DNA of 11,960 nucleotides from assembly GCA_050732635.1 (NCBI GenBank), contig JBOHRE010000095.1, forward strand, positions 1-11,960. Reading direction: 5' to 3'. Shown piece after piece: positions 1-7,184 of this stretch. The notes beneath the pieces were generated by a model. It did no database searches and was not told where the DNA came from. It saw nothing but the letters and a program-made list of their open reading frames with translations. Source of the stretch: JBOHRE01 sp050732635. GTDB taxonomy: Bacteria; Gemmatimonadota; Gemmatimonadetes; Longimicrobiales; RSA9. The translations under genes were made by a program, and so were the position numbers. The first letter of the stretch is position 1; each line of letters begins with the position of its first letter.

Positions 1-1797
1 GACGTAGGCGCTGGCCGCGCGCGCGTCGGTGCCGCCGGTGGTGCGCCAGGCGACGTCGCCCGGAAAGCCACCGGGCGCGCGGAGCGCGTCCTCGGGCAGT
101 GCCAGCGGCTCGGCGTCGATGGCGGGCGCGTCGGCCGCCCAGATCGCCGGCACGCCGGCGGCCAGCGCCAGGTTCCAGGCGGTGACGTCGTAGAAGGCAT
201 AGCCTTCGCGCTCGCCGGGCGCGCGGCGCGCGTTGCGCACGTACTTCTCGAGCTCCTGCGCGGCGAACGCCTCGGGCATCTCGATGTCGGGCACGAGCAG
301 CGTGTGCGCGAGCAGGCCGAGCGGCTGCGCCAGGTCGATGATGTAGGCGCCGGCGGGCACGCGGGTGGGCGCGCGGCGGCCACTCAGGTAGTCGGTGCCG
401 GTGATGGTCGCGGCGCCTCGCGCGCGGCGCACCTCGATGCCGTGGCGCAGCAGGGTCGTGGCCAGGCGGTCGGCATCGCCCGCGTCGCCCGGTGCGGCGG
501 GCAGCAGCACGACCGTGCGCAGACCGCTCTCGCGCGGCATGGCCATGCCGGCGGCGTAGAAGCGCCAGTAGTCGAGCAGCCTGGCCTCGCGGTGGCGCAC
601 CGCGGTCTCGACGGTGGCGAGCGAGGCGACGTAGTGGTGCGCAATGCCGTCGGCGAAGGTCAGGATCGTGCCGTCGTCGCGCCGCCAGCGCACGCCCTTC
701 GAGCCGCCGCCATCGGTCTCGTAGGTCATGCCGGTGGCGCCGTGCAGCGACGGGTAGGTGTCCCAGTAGCCCGGGTAGTAGAGGTCGAACACGTCGCGAG
801 TGTAGTAGCTCCAGCCGTGCGCGTCGAAGGCCGCCGCGTTGCCCTGGCCGAAGGTCTCCCACCACGTGTTCATGAACTCCGGGTAGACCGGGTTGACCGG
901 GATCGCTGGCGGCGGGAAGTAGTACTGCGTGGTCTGGCCGTGCAGGTCGACGAAGACCTGCGGGTGCCAGCGCCGCAGCTCCGCGACGACCGCGCGCGTC
1001 TCGGTCTGCGTCAGCCCCAGCCCGTCGCGGTTCAGGTCGAACTGGTAGTGGTTGTTGTTCGTGCTCATGCCCCAGGGCGCGCGGTGCTCGAGCGCCAGCG
1101 GGTCCGGGTCGCCCTGCACGAACGCGTTGTACCAGGCCACCATGCGCTCGTGGCTCTCCGGGTTGTGCGCCAGGTTGATCAGCGTGACCGCGCCCGCGCG
1201 CAGTCCGCGCGTGCGCTCGTCCTCGCCGGCTGCGAGCTGGTACGCCAACTGGATCGCCGCCTCGAACGCGGCCGTCTCGTTGCCGTCATTGGCCGCGTTG
1301 ATCCAGACCACGATGGGCAGCTCGGCGGCGAGGCGCGCGGCCGCGGCCTCGTCGGTCACGCGCGGGTCCGCCAGCCGGTCCAGTCCGGCGCGCACGGCCT
1401 CGAGCCGCGCGATGTTCGCCGCGGACGAGACCGCGACCAGGTGCATGGTGCGCCGCTCGATGCTGCTGCCGTAGTCGAAGACGCGCACGCGGTCGCTCGC
1501 GCTGCGCGCGAGCGTGTCGAGGAACGCCTCCATGCGGCCGTAGGTCGTGTGCCAGCTACCGAGCGGGTAGCCGAGCACCTGCTCGGGCCGCGGCACGCCC
1601 TCGCGGTAGGCGCCGCTCGCGTAGAAGTCGAAGGTCGAGTCCGGGCACAGACCGAAGGCCAGGCGCGCGTCGATCTCGGCGCGGCAGGCGTCGCCGATCA
1701 GCGGCAGCGCCCGCGTCGGCTGGGCGGGGGCCTGGGCGGTCGCGGAAGGGGCGGCCAGCAACAGGGCCGCGGCGAGCGGTAATGGCAGACGTCGCAT
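1..1797 (-). CDS. Exported M14-family zinc carboxypeptidase-like protein (C-terminus beyond window)
   Basis: A minus-strand frame is open from the ATG at 1797 to the left edge: 599 codons with no stop, so the C-terminus is missing. Residues 1-21 form a signal peptide (Arg-rich start, Leu/Ala core, probable cleavage at ATA-Q), so the protein is exported. Residues about 80-370 resemble M14 metallocarboxypeptidases: a 'DLHGQ' second-histidine motif (H286), a tract containing 'FDLYYPGYWDTYPSL', and 'MTYETDGGG' with the likely catalytic Glu E360. The usual first metal motif HGNE reads NDGNE here (D171, E174), so the first zinc histidine is replaced by Asp. The region after about 400 resembles the amidotransferase-like domain common behind such M14 domains, but that is less certain. 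No good Shine-Dalgarno precedes the ATG; the start rests on the signal peptide. It lies 109 bases downstream of the ABC-F gene on the same strand. The M14 fold is well supported; activity and substrate are unknown. Confidence 0.85.
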   Translation of the reverse strand, partial: MRRLPLPLAAALLLAAPSATAQAPAQPTRALPLIGDACRAEIDARLAFGLCPDSTFDFYASGAYREGVPRPEQVLGYPLGSWHTTYGRMEAFLDTLARSASDRVRVFDYGSSIERRTMHLVAVSSAANIARLEAVRAGLDRLADPRVTDEAAAARLAAELPIVVWINAANDGNETAAFEAAIQLAYQLAAGEDERTRGLRAGAVTLINLAHNPESHERMVAWYNAFVQGDPDPLALEHRAPWGMSTNNNHYQFDLNRDGLGLTQTETRAVVAELRRWHPQVFVDLHGQTTQYYFPPPAIPVNPVYPEFMNTWWETFGQGNAAAFDAHGWSYYTRDVFDLYYPGYWDTYPSLHGATGMTYETDGGGSKGVRWRRDDGTILTFADGIAHHYVASLATVETAVRHREARLLDYWRFYAAGMAMPRESGLRTVVLLPAAPGDAGDADRLATTLLRHGIEVRRARGAATITGTDYLSGRRAPTRVPAGAYIIDLAQPLGLLAHTLLVPDIEMPEAFAAQELEKYVRNARRAPGEREGYAFYDVTAWNLALAAGVPAIWAADAPAIDAEPLALPEDALRAPGGFPGDVAWRTTGGTDARAASAYV

Positions 1798-1906
1798 GCG
1801 CGATGGTCCGGGGTGAAGTGTCGGCCGCGGTTTCAGGGGCGAGCGGCGGGCGACAAGATCCGCAGAAGAGCGACAGCCTGCAAGGCGACGCCGCGCGCCG
1901 CCGGAA

Positions 1907-3667
1907 TCAGTCGGCCGGCTCCGCCGTGATCGCGTCGCGGCGTGCCCCGAGCGCCGTGGCCTGGGCGACGTCGTGGCGGCCACCGCCCGCGCGCTTCGCC
2001 CGCTGCGCGCCGTCCGCTCCCTTCCGGGTCCTGCCACGGCGGGCCTTCAGCACCACGGTGTCGGCATCGAGATGGTCGTCGCCGCAGGCGTGCACGTACT
2101 CCTCGTAGGTGCCGTTGTAGTCCCGGATGCCGCCCTGCCCGATCTCGATGACGCGCGTCGCGAGCCGGCTGACGAACCAGCGGTCGTGCGAGACGAGGAT
2201 CAGCGTGCCATCGTAGCCGAGCAGACCCGCGACGAGCGCCTCAATGGACTCGAGGTCGAGGTGGTTCGTCGGCTCGTCGAGCACGAGCACGTTCGGCTGC
2301 TCGACCATCAGGCGGCTGAAGACCAGGCGGGCGGCCTCGCCGCCGGACAGCGCGCTCAGCTTCTTCTCGCCCTCGTCGCCGGAGAAGAGCATGAGGCCGA
2401 GCTGGCCGCGCACGTAGCCGCGGTCCTGCCCCGGACAGAAGCCCCAGAGCCACCGCTCCGCGCTGCTGTCGGAATCCTCCAGTTGCCGGCGATGATCCTG
2501 CGCGAAGTAGCCGGGCTTCGTGCCGTGGCCCCATTCGATCACACCCGCATCCGCCTCCAGCTCGCCCATGACGATCTTCAGCAGCGTCGACTTGCCGATG
2601 CCGTTCGGACCCATGATGACCAGACGGTCGCCGCGCCGGAGGCTCAGGTCGACGCCATGCAGCACGTCATGGTCGCCGAACGCCTTGCGGATGCCGCGCA
2701 CGGTCAGCACGTCCTTGCCGCTGGGCGAGCGCTGGGTGAAGCGGAACCTGGGATAACGGCGCGAGCTGCCCGGCAGTTCCTCCAGGCCGTCCGCGATCCG
2801 CTCGATCATGCGCAGCTTGCTCTGCGCCTGCCGCGCCTTGGTGTTCTTCGCCCTGAAGCGGTCGACGAACTCCCGGTGATGCGCGATCTCCTTCTGCCGC
2901 CCCTCGATCTCCTTCTCGCGACGCGCCCGCTCCGCGACCTTCGCTTCCTGGAACGCCGTGTAGTTGCCGTGATACAGCGTCACGGTCTGGTAGTCGACAT
3001 CGAGAATGCGCGTCGCGACGTTGTCCAGGAAGCGGTGATCGTGCGAGATCACGACCGCCGGTCCCGCAAACGCCTGCAGGAACTTCTCGAGCCAGCGGAT
3101 CGACAGGATGTCCAGGTGATTGGTCGGCTCATCCAGCAGCAGCAGATCCGGCGCGCCCGCCAGCACCTGCGCCAGCAGCACGCGCAGCTTGAACCCGCCC
3201 GACAGCGTGGACAGCGGGTTGCGCTGCACCGCGGCCGGCAGACCGAGTCCTTCCAGGATGGTCGCGGCCCGCATTTCGGCCGTGTAGCCGTCCAGCCGGT
3301 GCAGCGCGTCCTCGAGCTCGCCGTAGCGGTCGACGTCGAGGTGCTCGTGCGCGTTGGCCAGCAGCGTCTCCTTCTCGAGCAGCACGTCCCACAGCTCCCG
3401 GTGGCCCATGAGCGCCACGTGCAGGATCTCCTGGTCCTCGTAGAGGAACTGGTCCTGCCGCAGCACGCCCAGCCGCAGCGCCTTCGGCCGCGTCACCGAG
3501 CCCGCGGTCGCTTCCACGTCGCCGCTCAGGATGTCGAGCAGCGTCGTCTTGCCCGAGCCGTTCGCGCCCACCAAACCGTAGCGCTCGCCCGCCTCGAGCT
3601 GGAACGACACGTCGCCGAACAGCGTGCGGTCGCCGAAGTCCTTCCTCAGACCTGAGATCGAGATCAT
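1907..3667 (-). CDS. ABC-F family ATPase (YbiT-type, ribosome-associated)
   Basis: A 586-residue soluble protein with two ABC ATPase domains and no membrane segments, the ABC-F layout. Domain 1 has Walker A GANGSGKT (34-41), signature LSGG (155-158) and Walker B LLLLDEPTNHLD (about 175-186). A basic helical linker (about 240-300) follows. Domain 2 has GPNGIGKST (353-361), LSGGE (440-444) and LVLDEPTNHLD (461-471). The second half (GYFAQDH, LMLFSGDE, and the tract after Walker B) reads like Escherichia coli YbiT. ABC-F proteins act at the ribosomal E site in translation, and some give antibiotic resistance; which applies here cannot be told. About 45 basic, low-complexity residues at the C-terminus are a lineage-specific tail. 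The frame stays open upstream to 4051, but that stretch overlaps the DsbA-like gene and does not look like ABC-F sequence. The ATG at 3667 gives the canonical domain start (MISISGLRK). Confidence 0.95.
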   Translation of the reverse strand: MISISGLRKDFGDRTLFGDVSFQLEAGERYGLVGANGSGKTTLLDILSGDVEATAGSVTRPKALRLGVLRQDQFLYEDQEILHVALMGHRELWDVLLEKETLLANAHEHLDVDRYGELEDALHRLDGYTAEMRAATILEGLGLPAAVQRNPLSTLSGGFKLRVLLAQVLAGAPDLLLLDEPTNHLDILSIRWLEKFLQAFAGPAVVISHDHRFLDNVATRILDVDYQTVTLYHGNYTAFQEAKVAERARREKEIEGRQKEIAHHREFVDRFRAKNTKARQAQSKLRMIERIADGLEELPGSSRRYPRFRFTQRSPSGKDVLTVRGIRKAFGDHDVLHGVDLSLRRGDRLVIMGPNGIGKSTLLKIVMGELEADAGVIEWGHGTKPGYFAQDHRRQLEDSDSSAERWLWGFCPGQDRGYVRGQLGLMLFSGDEGEKKLSALSGGEAARLVFSRLMVEQPNVLVLDEPTNHLDLESIEALVAGLLGYDGTLILVSHDRWFVSRLATRVIEIGQGGIRDYNGTYEEYVHACGDDHLDADTVVLKARRGRTRKGADGAQRAKRAGGGRHDVAQATALGARRDAITAEPAD

Positions 3668-3674
3668 GGCGGGT

Positions 3675-3702
3675 AATGTAGCGGAATCCAGCCCGGGTCG
3701 AA
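3675..3702 (-). promoter_or_regulatory. Probable housekeeping promoter giving a leaderless ABC-F mRNA
   Basis: On the minus strand a TACATT hexamer (3680-3675), a TANNNT-type -10 box, ends seven bases before the ABC-F ATG, which puts the expected transcription start at or near the A of the ATG. A weak -35-like TTCGAC (3702-3697) lies 16 bases upstream. No Shine-Dalgarno fits in the seven bases left. The -10 placement is seen directly; leaderless expression is inferred. Confidence 0.45.
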
Positions 3703-3734
3703 GGCTGGCCGCCGCGGGGAGCCGCCCGTCCGCG

Positions 3735-4352
3735 CTATCGGGAGGGAACGAGCGCCTCGTCCAGCAGGCGGCCGAAGAGCTCGAACTCGAGCGCTCCGAG
3801 CACGCGACGGCCGGCGATGAAGAAGGTGGGCGTCGCCCGGACGTGCAGCCGCTTTGCGGCGCGATTCTGGCGCGCCACGCGCTCGCGGCTCGAGTCCGAG
3901 TCGTAACACGCCTCGAAGCTCGCTGCGTCCAGCCGCAGCGCGCTGGCCAGGGCCGCGAAAAACGGCAGCGGGTCAGCGGCCTTCGTCCACTCGGCGCGAC
4001 GCGCGAGCAGGACGTCATGCATCTCCCAGAACGCCTGCTGCTCAGCGGCACACGCCGCCGCTCGCGCGGCCTCCGCCGAATTGGGAAACGCGCCGAGCAC
4101 GAACGGAACCGCCTGCCAGCGAACCCGACCGGTTTCGATGTAGACGCGCCGGACCGACGGCAGCGTCTCCCGAGCGAAGTGCGCGCACGCGGAGCAGCCG
4201 AAGTCCAGGAACTCGACCACGGTCACCGGCGCTTCGTCGCGGCCATCGATGTAGCCGGTGCCGTCGGCTACCTGCGCCTGGCCGCTGGACGCGGCGGCCG
4301 AAGCCGCGGCTGCGACGACGATCGCCTCACGGAAGCGTCGCACGGCGCTCAC
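3735..4352 (-). CDS. Periplasmic DsbA-like thiol:disulfide oxidoreductase
   Basis: A 205-residue secreted thioredoxin-fold protein. Residues 1-27 form a signal peptide (basic start, Ala-rich core, end near GQAQ). The fold opens with 'APVTVVEFLDFGCSAC', which places a CXXC redox centre at C53-C56 (C-S-A-C) after the first strand, as in DsbA-family proteins. An inserted helical region (about 75-160) contains the 'QQAFWEMHDVL' element typical of the family, and the cis-proline loop is 'ATPTFFI' with P175. The likely start is the GTG at 4352, whose GTGA overlaps the TGA of the barrel gene by four bases, so translation is probably coupled; a GTG one codon upstream is also possible. The frame continues upstream to 4652, but only as an overlap with the barrel gene. 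It is the last gene of the DUF3179-barrel-DsbA operon. Its substrate is unknown; the cysteines of the DUF3179 partner are candidates. Confidence 0.9.
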   Translation of the reverse strand: MSAVRRFREAIVVAAAASAAASSGQAQVADGTGYIDGRDEAPVTVVEFLDFGCSACAHFARETLPSVRRVYIETGRVRWQAVPFVLGAFPNSAEAARAAACAAEQQAFWEMHDVLLARRAEWTKAADPLPFFAALASALRLDAASFEACYDSDSSRERVARQNRAAKRLHVRATPTFFIAGRRVLGALEFELFGRLLDEALVPSR

Positions 4353-5239
4353 CACGCGACGCGGTAGCCGAGGCTCACGCCGGGATCGCTCGGCAGGTTC
4401 CTGCCGACGAGCGGAGCCTGGATGCCCAAGTCGGCTTCGCCGGGGCCGATCGCCCAGGCGAAGCTCGGCGAAAGCTGAAGCATACGGCGCCGATCGGTCG
4501 TCAACGTGAGCCCTTGCTGCGTGGGCGGCTGCCCCCAGAGCGCCTCGGCGGCCAATTCCCAGCGCAGAGTGCGGTAGCGCCCGCCCAGGCCGCCGTGCGC
4601 AAACCATTCGTCGCCCGGCTCCCGATCCGTGCTGGTGCGCCCGAAGCGCCACCGGTGACCGACCCAGCTCAGGGCGTACACGGCACCGCCCGCGAAGGCC
4701 CGGCCCGTCTCGACGCTCAGCTCGGCATCCGTCTGCCCCTCACTGAGCGGCAGCACGGTCGCGTCGACGGGGAACCGGCTGCCGGGCAGCTTCAGCCCTG
4801 CCCGAAGAGTGAACGGAGCGTGCCACCCGATCAGCTCGGTGCCCAGGCGCGTGGCGATGCGCAGGTCGCCCAGGCCGGTACGTTCACGCACGCCGGCCTG
4901 GTCCGCGTAGCGCAGGCGATGCACCGCGGCCTGCGCCCAGACATCGACGCCTTCGAGGATCCCGAGCGCCAGCGTCACATACGCGGAGCGCGTGCTCGCC
5001 TCGCCGCCGGCGAAGAACGGCGTACGGAATCCGTCCGAGTCGAAGCGATCGTCCGCGTTCTGCGCGTAGAGCGAGAGCTGCACCCAGCCGGCGCCTGGAT
5101 CGAGCGTCGCGATCGTGCCGCCCTGGGCCAGGGTCGGCGACGAGTGCGGCGCGCTGCATACCGCTTGAGCGGTCGCGGCGGTCGCGGTCAGGATGATGCA
5201 CGCGACCGTGGCGCCGATCGACGCGATCGTCCTGGCCAT
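4349..5239 (-). CDS. Outer-membrane beta-barrel protein
   Basis: A 296-residue exported protein with a signal peptide at about 1-26 (hydrophobic core TVACIILTA, cleavage around ATAQA). The mature part is made of alternating polar/hydrophobic stretches of 8-12 residues with many Gly, Tyr and Trp, such as 'WVQLSLYAQ' and 'RWELAAEALW', and it ends in 'SLGYRVAW'. A terminal aromatic residue after an amphipathic strand is the classic outer-membrane insertion signal. The overall look is that of small 'transporter'/MetA-pathway-type barrels, but I cannot assign a substrate. The ATG at 5239 lies one base after the TGA of the DUF3179 gene (TGAGATG) and has a GGGAGAG Shine-Dalgarno, so start and coupling are both well supported. 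The open frame reaches 5437, but that part lies inside DUF3179. Its 3' end overlaps the DsbA-like start. Confidence 0.85.
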   Translation of the reverse strand: MARTIASIGATVACIILTATAATAQAVCSAPHSSPTLAQGGTIATLDPGAGWVQLSLYAQNADDRFDSDGFRTPFFAGGEASTRSAYVTLALGILEGVDVWAQAAVHRLRYADQAGVRERTGLGDLRIATRLGTELIGWHAPFTLRAGLKLPGSRFPVDATVLPLSEGQTDAELSVETGRAFAGGAVYALSWVGHRWRFGRTSTDREPGDEWFAHGGLGGRYRTLRWELAAEALWGQPPTQQGLTLTTDRRRMLQLSPSFAWAIGPGEADLGIQAPLVGRNLPSDPGVSLGYRVAW

Positions 5240-5240
5240 C

Positions 5241-6347
5241 TCAGCTGCTCTCCCAGAGCTCGGTGTCCGGATGAAACGCCTGCCAGGCGAACCAGTAGGC
5301 GACGTACGCCTCCGCGACCGGGCGCAGGCGCTGGGAGCGGAGCGGACCCTCCGTCGCCTGCCCGTCCACGCGCCATACGCTGCCGGTCTCTTCGTCGAGG
5401 ATCCGGCCGCCGTCCACGTGGAAGCTGAGGCGCTCACCGTCGACTACCACCTCGTACGCCATCGCGGCTTCGGCCGCCGCGTCCCAGAACACCACTACCG
5501 CTCGGCCGTCCAGCAGCACCGCGTCGACCGCGGCCAGCCCGCCCGCGAACGCGCCCGCGTCGCGCAGCTCACCGAAGGGCAGCGCGAGACCCGCGCCCGG
5601 CATGGGAATGCCCAGCACCCGTTCCTTCGGAGGCCGCCTCGAGTCGATGCCGCCGGGGATCGGGAAGAGCAGTTCCGCATTGCCCGGCTCGGCGTAGCGG
5701 CCGTACGGGTAGAGGCGGTAGTTCCTGGAATGCCCGGTGGCCGAGCTCACCACGCGAGTGTTCGGATGCAGGGCGTGCCACCCCGCCCAGGTCATCTCGA
5801 TGGCGGGCAGCATTGTCAGATCGGTCCCCCTGCGCGGCCCGCAGCGCGCGCCGCGCGCCATCTGTGGCCAGAGAGACTCGCCCGTCGAGCGATCGTACAT
5901 GATGAGGTTGTTCAGGTACAGCAGTCCCGACACGCCGAACTCCGGGTCGCCGACCGGGCCGCGGTCGAATACCAGGCTGGACCCGGTGAGCGGACAGTGC
6001 GTCACCGCCAGGCCGAGGGTGTCCAGCCGCAGGTTCACGATCTCGTGCCACCAGAGGATGTTCAGCGGCACGGCGATCTGGACGCCCTCCAGGTCCAGGC
6101 CGATCACGCGGTCCAGGTCACGCAGGTATTCGGTCCCAGGCTCGGCGGGACCGACCAGCTCCGGCTGCGTCAAGGCGGGGATGCCGTCCTTGCCCGGACC
6201 GCCGCTGAGGATGAGAGACTCCGGGATCGAACAGGTGAAGCCTGGCCCCCCGCCTGCGCCGAGTGCGGTGGGCGCATCCTGGGAGCAGGCGGCCAGCTCG
6301 AGCGCTGTCAGGACGCATACCGTGGCTGACGCAACGCGGTGGTGCAT
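5241..6347 (-). CDS. DUF3179-family lipoprotein
   Basis: A 368-residue predicted lipoprotein. Hydrophobic residues about 8-20 end in the lipobox L-A-A-C with C21 as the lipidated cysteine. The body matches DUF3179 signatures: 'VTHCPLTGSSLVFDR' (C118, preceded by H117), 'FGVSGLLYLNNLIMYDR' (137-153), 'W190-HALHPNTRVV' and the closing 'YWFAWQAFHPDTELW'. DUF3179 has no established biochemical function. The conserved Cys and the several His residues suggest metal or thiol chemistry, but that is a guess. The ATG at 6347 has a GGAG Shine-Dalgarno (6357-6354). The open frame continues upstream to 6410 but would start upstream of the predicted promoter's -10 element. This is the first gene of a three-gene operon: the stop is one base before the barrel ATG. 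An ECF-type promoter lies directly upstream. Confidence 0.92.
   Translation of the reverse strand: MHHRVASATVCVLTALELAACSQDAPTALGAGGGPGFTCSIPESLILSGGPGKDGIPALTQPELVGPAEPGTEYLRDLDRVIGLDLEGVQIAVPLNILWWHEIVNLRLDTLGLAVTHCPLTGSSLVFDRGPVGDPEFGVSGLLYLNNLIMYDRSTGESLWPQMARGARCGPRRGTDLTMLPAIEMTWAGWHALHPNTRVVSSATGHSRNYRLYPYGRYAEPGNAELLFPIPGGIDSRRPPKERVLGIPMPGAGLALPFGELRDAGAFAGGLAAVDAVLLDGRAVVVFWDAAAEAAMAYEVVVDGERLSFHVDGGRILDEETGSVWRVDGQATEGPLRSQRLRPVAEAYVAYWFAWQAFHPDTELWESS
5248..5254 (-). promoter_or_regulatory. Ribosome binding site of the barrel gene inside the DUF3179 3' end
   Basis: GGGAGAG on the minus strand sits about eight bases before the ATG at 5239 and inside the last codons of the DUF3179 gene. 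It fixes the barrel start and excludes the longer upstream frame. Confidence 0.7.
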
Positions 6348-6375
6348 CGCTCGCTCCGTCCGAGTCCAGTCTACC

Positions 6376-6401
6376 AACCGGGCCCGGGCAGCAACGGTTC
6401 C
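6376..6401 (-). promoter_or_regulatory. ECF-type promoter of the DUF3179-barrel-DsbA operon
   Basis: On the minus strand GGAAC (6401-6397; in context TGGAACCG) is followed after exactly 18 bases by GTT (6378-6376; in context CCCGGTTGG). This is close to the GGAAT/C-N18-GTT promoter class of SigR/SigH-type sigma factors. Transcription would start near 6368, leaving a leader of about 20 bases that just holds the GGAG ribosome site. The same motif occurs at three other intergenic places here. Motif and spacing are seen directly; the sigma assignment is inferred. Confidence 0.75.
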
Positions 6402-6463
6402 AGCGCGCACGACTCCCGCGACCGCACCTCCAGCTCATCCGTTCCGCATTCCGCCGCGGCCCT

Positions 6464-6949
6464 TCACGCCGTGCGCATCCGGTGCAAGCGCTTGTACGCC
6501 CAGGCAGCGATCACTCCGAACAGAATGTGGGCGACGATGCTGACCCAGTTGCGCGCCATCGCGAACCAGGGGAACACTGTCGTGAAGAGGTAGAAGTTCA
6601 CGACGTAGAGTGCGAGCCCGTACGCGGCGCCGGTGGCTACGGCAGCGCCCGTGCCCAACCGCGAGACGAACCACGCGAGCACCAGGGCGTAGAGCACGCT
6701 CAGCACGAAATGGATCATCATCGCCACCAGCACGATGACCAGGTCGAAGGTGGCGGGCGGCGGCAGCACATCCTGGCCCAGCGCGATCGCCGCGATCATG
6801 CGCGGCGGGCCCCACGCGCTCTCGCCGAGAAAGACCGGGACCATGACCAGTTCGAGCATCAGGAACACGGCGCCGGCGATGATGCCGGCCCAGATCGCGG
6901 CGGTCCACCGGATGCCGGCTTCCTCGCGTCCTATGGCGGCGGCTTCCAT
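6464..6949 (-). CDS. Four-helix integral membrane protein of unknown function
   Basis: A 161-residue, strongly hydrophobic protein with four predicted transmembrane helices at about 16-40, 68-95, 101-123 and 134-152. The second loop is proline-rich (VLPPPATFD, 61-69), and the C-terminus is short and basic (KRLHRMRTA). I do not recognise an enzyme or transporter motif. Similar small proteins are usually annotated only as hypothetical membrane proteins. The ATG at 6949 has a strong Shine-Dalgarno (AGGAGAG, 6960-6954), which fixes the start. It is divergent from the P460 lipoprotein, and the shared 235-base region holds back-to-back ECF-type promoters. The next gene on the same strand, DUF3179, starts 116 bases downstream and has its own promoter, so read-through is possible but not required. 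Its context suggests a role in the same envelope stress response. Confidence 0.85.
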   Translation of the reverse strand: MEAAAIGREEAGIRWTAAIWAGIIAGAVFLMLELVMVPVFLGESAWGPPRMIAAIALGQDVLPPPATFDLVIVLVAMMIHFVLSVLYALVLAWFVSRLGTGAAVATGAAYGLALYVVNFYLFTTVFPWFAMARNWVSIVAHILFGVIAAWAYKRLHRMRTA

Positions 6950-7054
6950 AACACTCTCCTTTTGGGTCTCGGACCGGGCTCGGCCGGGCCGGCAGGCCGC
7001 ACGGTGCGGTCGTTCGCGGCCCGAGGCGCGGCAACCGACATGCCATGGCGGGAC

Positions 7055-7081
7055 AACCGGGACCCGCCACGATCGGTTCCC
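7055..7081 (-). promoter_or_regulatory. ECF-type promoter of the four-helix membrane protein gene
   Basis: On the minus strand GGGAACCG begins at 7081 and GTTG at 7057; GGAAC and GTT are separated by exactly 18 bases. The -10 context is CCCGGTTGTC, nearly the same as at the DUF3179 promoter. The predicted leader to the ATG at 6949 is about 100 bases and includes a small dyad (CCGCAC-G-GTGCGG, about 7001-7013). This is one half of a divergent pair with the site at 7089-7114. Confidence 0.7.
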
Positions 7082-7088
7082 GGCCGCC

Positions 7089-7114
7089 GGAACCGCCGTG
7101 AGCGCTCACCGGTT
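7089..7114 (+). promoter_or_regulatory. ECF-type promoter of the cytochrome P460 lipoprotein gene
   Basis: On the plus strand GGAAC (7089-7093; in context CCGGAACCG) is followed after exactly 18 bases by GTT (7112-7114; in context ACCGGTTGTT). Transcription would start near 7120, leaving a leader of about 65 bases to the ATG at 7185. The -35 elements of this site and of the divergent minus-strand site lie only seven bases apart, so two holoenzymes would compete for or share this DNA. Confidence 0.72.
7098..7109. repeat. Perfect 12-bp palindrome in the P460 promoter spacer
   Basis: GTGAGCGCTCAC is a perfect palindrome that fills most of the spacer between the -35 and -10 elements of the P460 promoter. 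AACCG and CGGTT on its flanks extend the dyad imperfectly. Its position suits an operator that blocks RNA polymerase, but no such regulator is encoded here; it could also be chance in GC-rich DNA. Confidence 0.5.
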
Positions 7115-7184
7115 GTTGAAAGGACGCGCCACGCCCAGCGACGCCTGATGCGTTCGCGGATCCATCTCCTGCACGGGAGGCACG

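Noticed and set aside
304..1782. A 492-codon open frame on the plus strand
   Set aside because: It is antisense to the M14 peptidase. Its Arg/Val/Ala-rich translation has no recognisable domain and reflects third-position GC bias of the true gene.
1798..1906. A promoter or terminator between the ABC-F and M14 genes
   Set aside because: No convincing -35/-10 pair, ECF motif or hairpin with T-run could be seen, so the two genes may be co-transcribed or use a signal I cannot recognise.
2755..2780. A fifth GGAAC-N18-GTT match on the minus strand
   Set aside because: It lies within the ABC-F coding sequence, codes for conserved-looking linker residues, lacks the GGAACCG and CGGTTG context of the other four, and no gene start follows. 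About one such chance match is not surprising.
1973..3655. A 560-codon open frame on the plus strand
   Set aside because: It is antisense to the well-conserved ABC-F ATPase, with low-complexity Ala/Arg/Leu/Val-rich translation and no domain.
3668..4051. N-terminal extension of the ABC-F frame by 128 codons
   Set aside because: It overlaps the DsbA-like gene, lacks ABC-F character, and the internal ATG at 3667 begins the canonical domain with a fitting -10 box.
6420..6445. A near-match GGAAC-N18-GTC upstream of the DUF3179 gene
   Set aside because: The -10 element has GTC instead of GTT, and a full match (6401-6376) lies closer to the gene.
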